In this document: positions 5,030 through 5,052 of the stretch, piece after piece
Position numbering within the stretch: the first letter of the stretch is position 1
Layout: every line of letters begins with the position of its first letter
Assembly (NCBI GenBank): GCA_017529085.1
Contig: JAFXOC010000306.1
Coordinates: forward strand, 1-5,052
Origin: Selenomonadaceae bacterium
Lineage (GTDB): Bacteria > Bacillota > Negativicutes > Selenomonadales > Selenomonadaceae
DNA length: 5,052 nucleotides
Reading direction: 5' to 3'
The notes under the pieces: model-generated
Database searches by the model: none
What the model saw: the letters and a program-made list of their open reading frames with translations, nothing else
Told to the model about the DNA's origin: nothing
Made by a program: the position numbers and the translations under genes

Positions 5030-5052
5030 TTTTTTATCTCCCTTAAATTTAC
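5026..5052 (-). CDS. Possible last codons of a small gene upstream of the truncated kinase
   Basis: On the minus strand eight codons (VNLREIKK) are open from the window edge to a TGA that overlaps the ATG of the truncated kinase by four bases (ATGA). The basic, hydrophilic end resembles that of the small partner of the left-hand kinase (RKKHLRMKEDD), and the junction is arranged the same way. Eight codons are too few to prove a gene; it is listed because it would show that the second kinase also had a partner. Confidence 0.3.
   Translation of the reverse strand, partial: VNLREIKK

Overview
This is a compact, AT-rich window (roughly one third G+C by eye) with strong AGGAGG-like ribosome binding sites, consensus TATAAT -10 boxes and every recognisable gene on the minus strand. 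That points to a low-GC Firmicute, probably of the clostridial type. The gene content (stand-alone CHC2/TOPRIM primase, HipA/CtkA-like kinase, AbiEii-like nucleotidyltransferase) points to an integrative conjugative element, plasmid or related accessory island. The species cannot be named from the sequence.

Layout in the direction of transcription (right to left): (1) 5052-4749 holds the last codons of a possible small upstream gene, then the first 53 codons of a HipA/CtkA-like kinase that run straight into the out-of-frame 3' end of a different gene, then a hairpin terminator. This is a deletion remnant. (2) 4705-2792 is a monocistronic unit: a weak promoter, a primase of about 607 residues (CHC2 zinc finger, TOPRIM, unknown middle domain, C-terminal tail) and the same hairpin. 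A good internal ribosome binding site could also give a 248-residue protein without the primase domains. (3) 2775-1310 has an extended -10 promoter and a two-gene operon: an unrecognised 141-residue protein overlapping a 311-residue AbiEii-type nucleotidyltransferase, followed by the same hairpin. (4) 1297-1 has a promoter and a two-gene operon: a 79-residue acidic protein overlapping a HipA/CtkA-like kinase, whose 3' end lies outside the window.

The unifying observation is that unrelated proteins (kinase, nucleotidyltransferase, primase, and the remnant) appear to share one C-terminal tail. Its pattern is Asn-x-x-x-x-Ala-Tyr, then Phe-(Met/Ile)-Lys-(Asp/Glu)-Val-(Ile/Val)-Lys-x-His-Gly-Ala, then Thr-Glu-Phe and Glu-Tyr-Arg-x-Ala. 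In the three cases where the gene end is visible, an identical 29-base hairpin follows 5-6 bases after the stop codon. Promoters and head domains differ, while tail plus hairpin recurs. The region therefore looks like an array of head-swapped proteins with a common 3' module. A shared tail on a primase and on two toxin-type enzymes suggests a common docking or delivery signal, possibly for transfer into conjugation recipients. That functional idea is inference; the repeat itself is visible in the sequence.
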